NCBI GenBank assembly: GCA_030038565.1
Contig: JASHSS010000516.1
Coordinates: forward strand, 1-33,254
Length of the DNA: 33,254 bases
Direction: 5' to 3'
Source of the DNA: Bryobacteraceae bacterium
GTDB taxonomy: Bacteria; Acidobacteriota; Terriglobia; Bryobacterales; Bryobacteraceae
Shown here: piece after piece, positions 33,160-33,254 of the stretch
Layout of the letters: every line of letters begins with the position of its first letter
Position numbering within the stretch: position 1 is the stretch's first letter
Made by a program: the position numbers and the translations under genes
The notes under the pieces: generated by a model
What the model saw: only the letters and a program-made list of their open reading frames with translations
Database searches by the model: none
Told to the model about the DNA's origin: nothing

Positions 33160-33254
33160 GTGAGTAAACGCGAGACCATCGACAAGCCCCCCTCGGTCGA
33201 GTTGGGGCAGGAGCGTATTCCTAACGGCGCCGCTGCGGCGCCTCGCCCATCCGC
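33160..33254 (+). CDS. Start of an unidentified gene (truncated by window edge)
   Basis: GTG 33160 opens a frame that stays open for 31 codons to the window end; AAAGAGG lies 5 bases upstream, one of the better ribosome sites in the window. The visible N-terminus is polar (MSKRETIDKPPSVELG, then QERIPNGAAAAP), with no signal peptide, so a cytoplasmic protein with a disordered start is likely. Family not recognised. Promoter and leader hairpin upstream support it being real. Confidence 0.5.
   Translation, partial: MSKRETIDKPPSVELGQERIPNGAAAAPRPS

Noticed and set aside
1-33254. CRISPR arrays, insertion sequences, prophage or integrase genes
   Set aside because: No regularly spaced repeats, transposase or integrase motifs, or terminal inverted repeats were seen on either strand.

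Overview
The window looks like chromosomal DNA from a GC-rich, Gram-negative acidobacterium, most likely of the Bryobacter/Solibacter group. The reasons are a C-terminal domain of the kind known as the Solibacter C-terminal domain (TIGR03437) on an exported beta-propeller protein, a large Oar-like TonB-dependent receptor with an N-terminal carboxypeptidase-regulatory domain, a TolC-family outer-membrane protein, a secreted Tat-dependent GH28 enzyme, and a style of exported degradative enzymes typical of soil acidobacteria. No rRNA, tRNA, CRISPR array, insertion sequence or phage gene was seen. Coding density is high and every complete gene appears intact.

Layout. 1-2542: a secreted GH28 polygalacturonase-like enzyme (cut by the left edge) and a YghZ-type aldo/keto reductase, both minus strand. 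2599-3554: two tandem, roughly 60 % identical GNAT acetyltransferases that overlap by ATGA. 3771-4811: a stand-alone SIS sugar-phosphate protein. 5014-7582: a minus-strand pair, ComB-like 2-phosphosulfolactate phosphatase then an exported alpha/beta esterase. 7653-11089: a small exported OstA/LptA-like protein and a 929-residue NHL-propeller/TIGR03437 protein. 11159-11911: a HAD phosphatase, divergent from an operon (11941-17503) encoding both enzymes that convert agmatine to putrescine (AguB, AguA) followed by a very large membrane protein that fuses a GT2 transferase, a GtrA flippase-like domain, a GT-C-type membrane transferase and a C-terminal beta-rich domain. 17506-24669 (minus): an ECF sigma factor, an unusually long zinc-finger anti-sigma factor, a TonB-dependent receptor and a DUF4139 exported protein. 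24786-25913: a GT2 rhamnosyltransferase-like protein divergent from the sigma factor. 26440-30852: a large TolC-like protein, then a DUF1015 protein overlapping an endonuclease/exonuclease/phosphatase-fold protein. 31180-32724 (minus): a ThDP-dependent acetolactate-synthase-like enzyme. The start of one more gene lies at the right edge.

How the genes work together. Cell-envelope functions dominate: sugar transfer to lipid or cell-surface acceptors (13940-17503, 24786-25913), outer-membrane uptake and export (19097-22114, 26440-28395), exported hydrolases and an LptA-like domain protein. AguB and AguA form a complete two-step polyamine route. The sigma/anti-sigma pair may control the receptor downstream of it.

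Most notable signals: (1) the single-chain GtrB-GtrA-Gtr-like fusion; (2) TANNNT -10-like hexamers placed 5-7 bases before start codons with no Shine-Dalgarno sequence, pointing to leaderless mRNAs; one of these elements was duplicated together with the GNAT gene; (3) an 11-bp perfect inverted repeat around an AT-rich core between the sigma factor and the GT2 gene; (4) a TIGR03437 domain interrupted by a second copy of a domain found earlier in the same protein.
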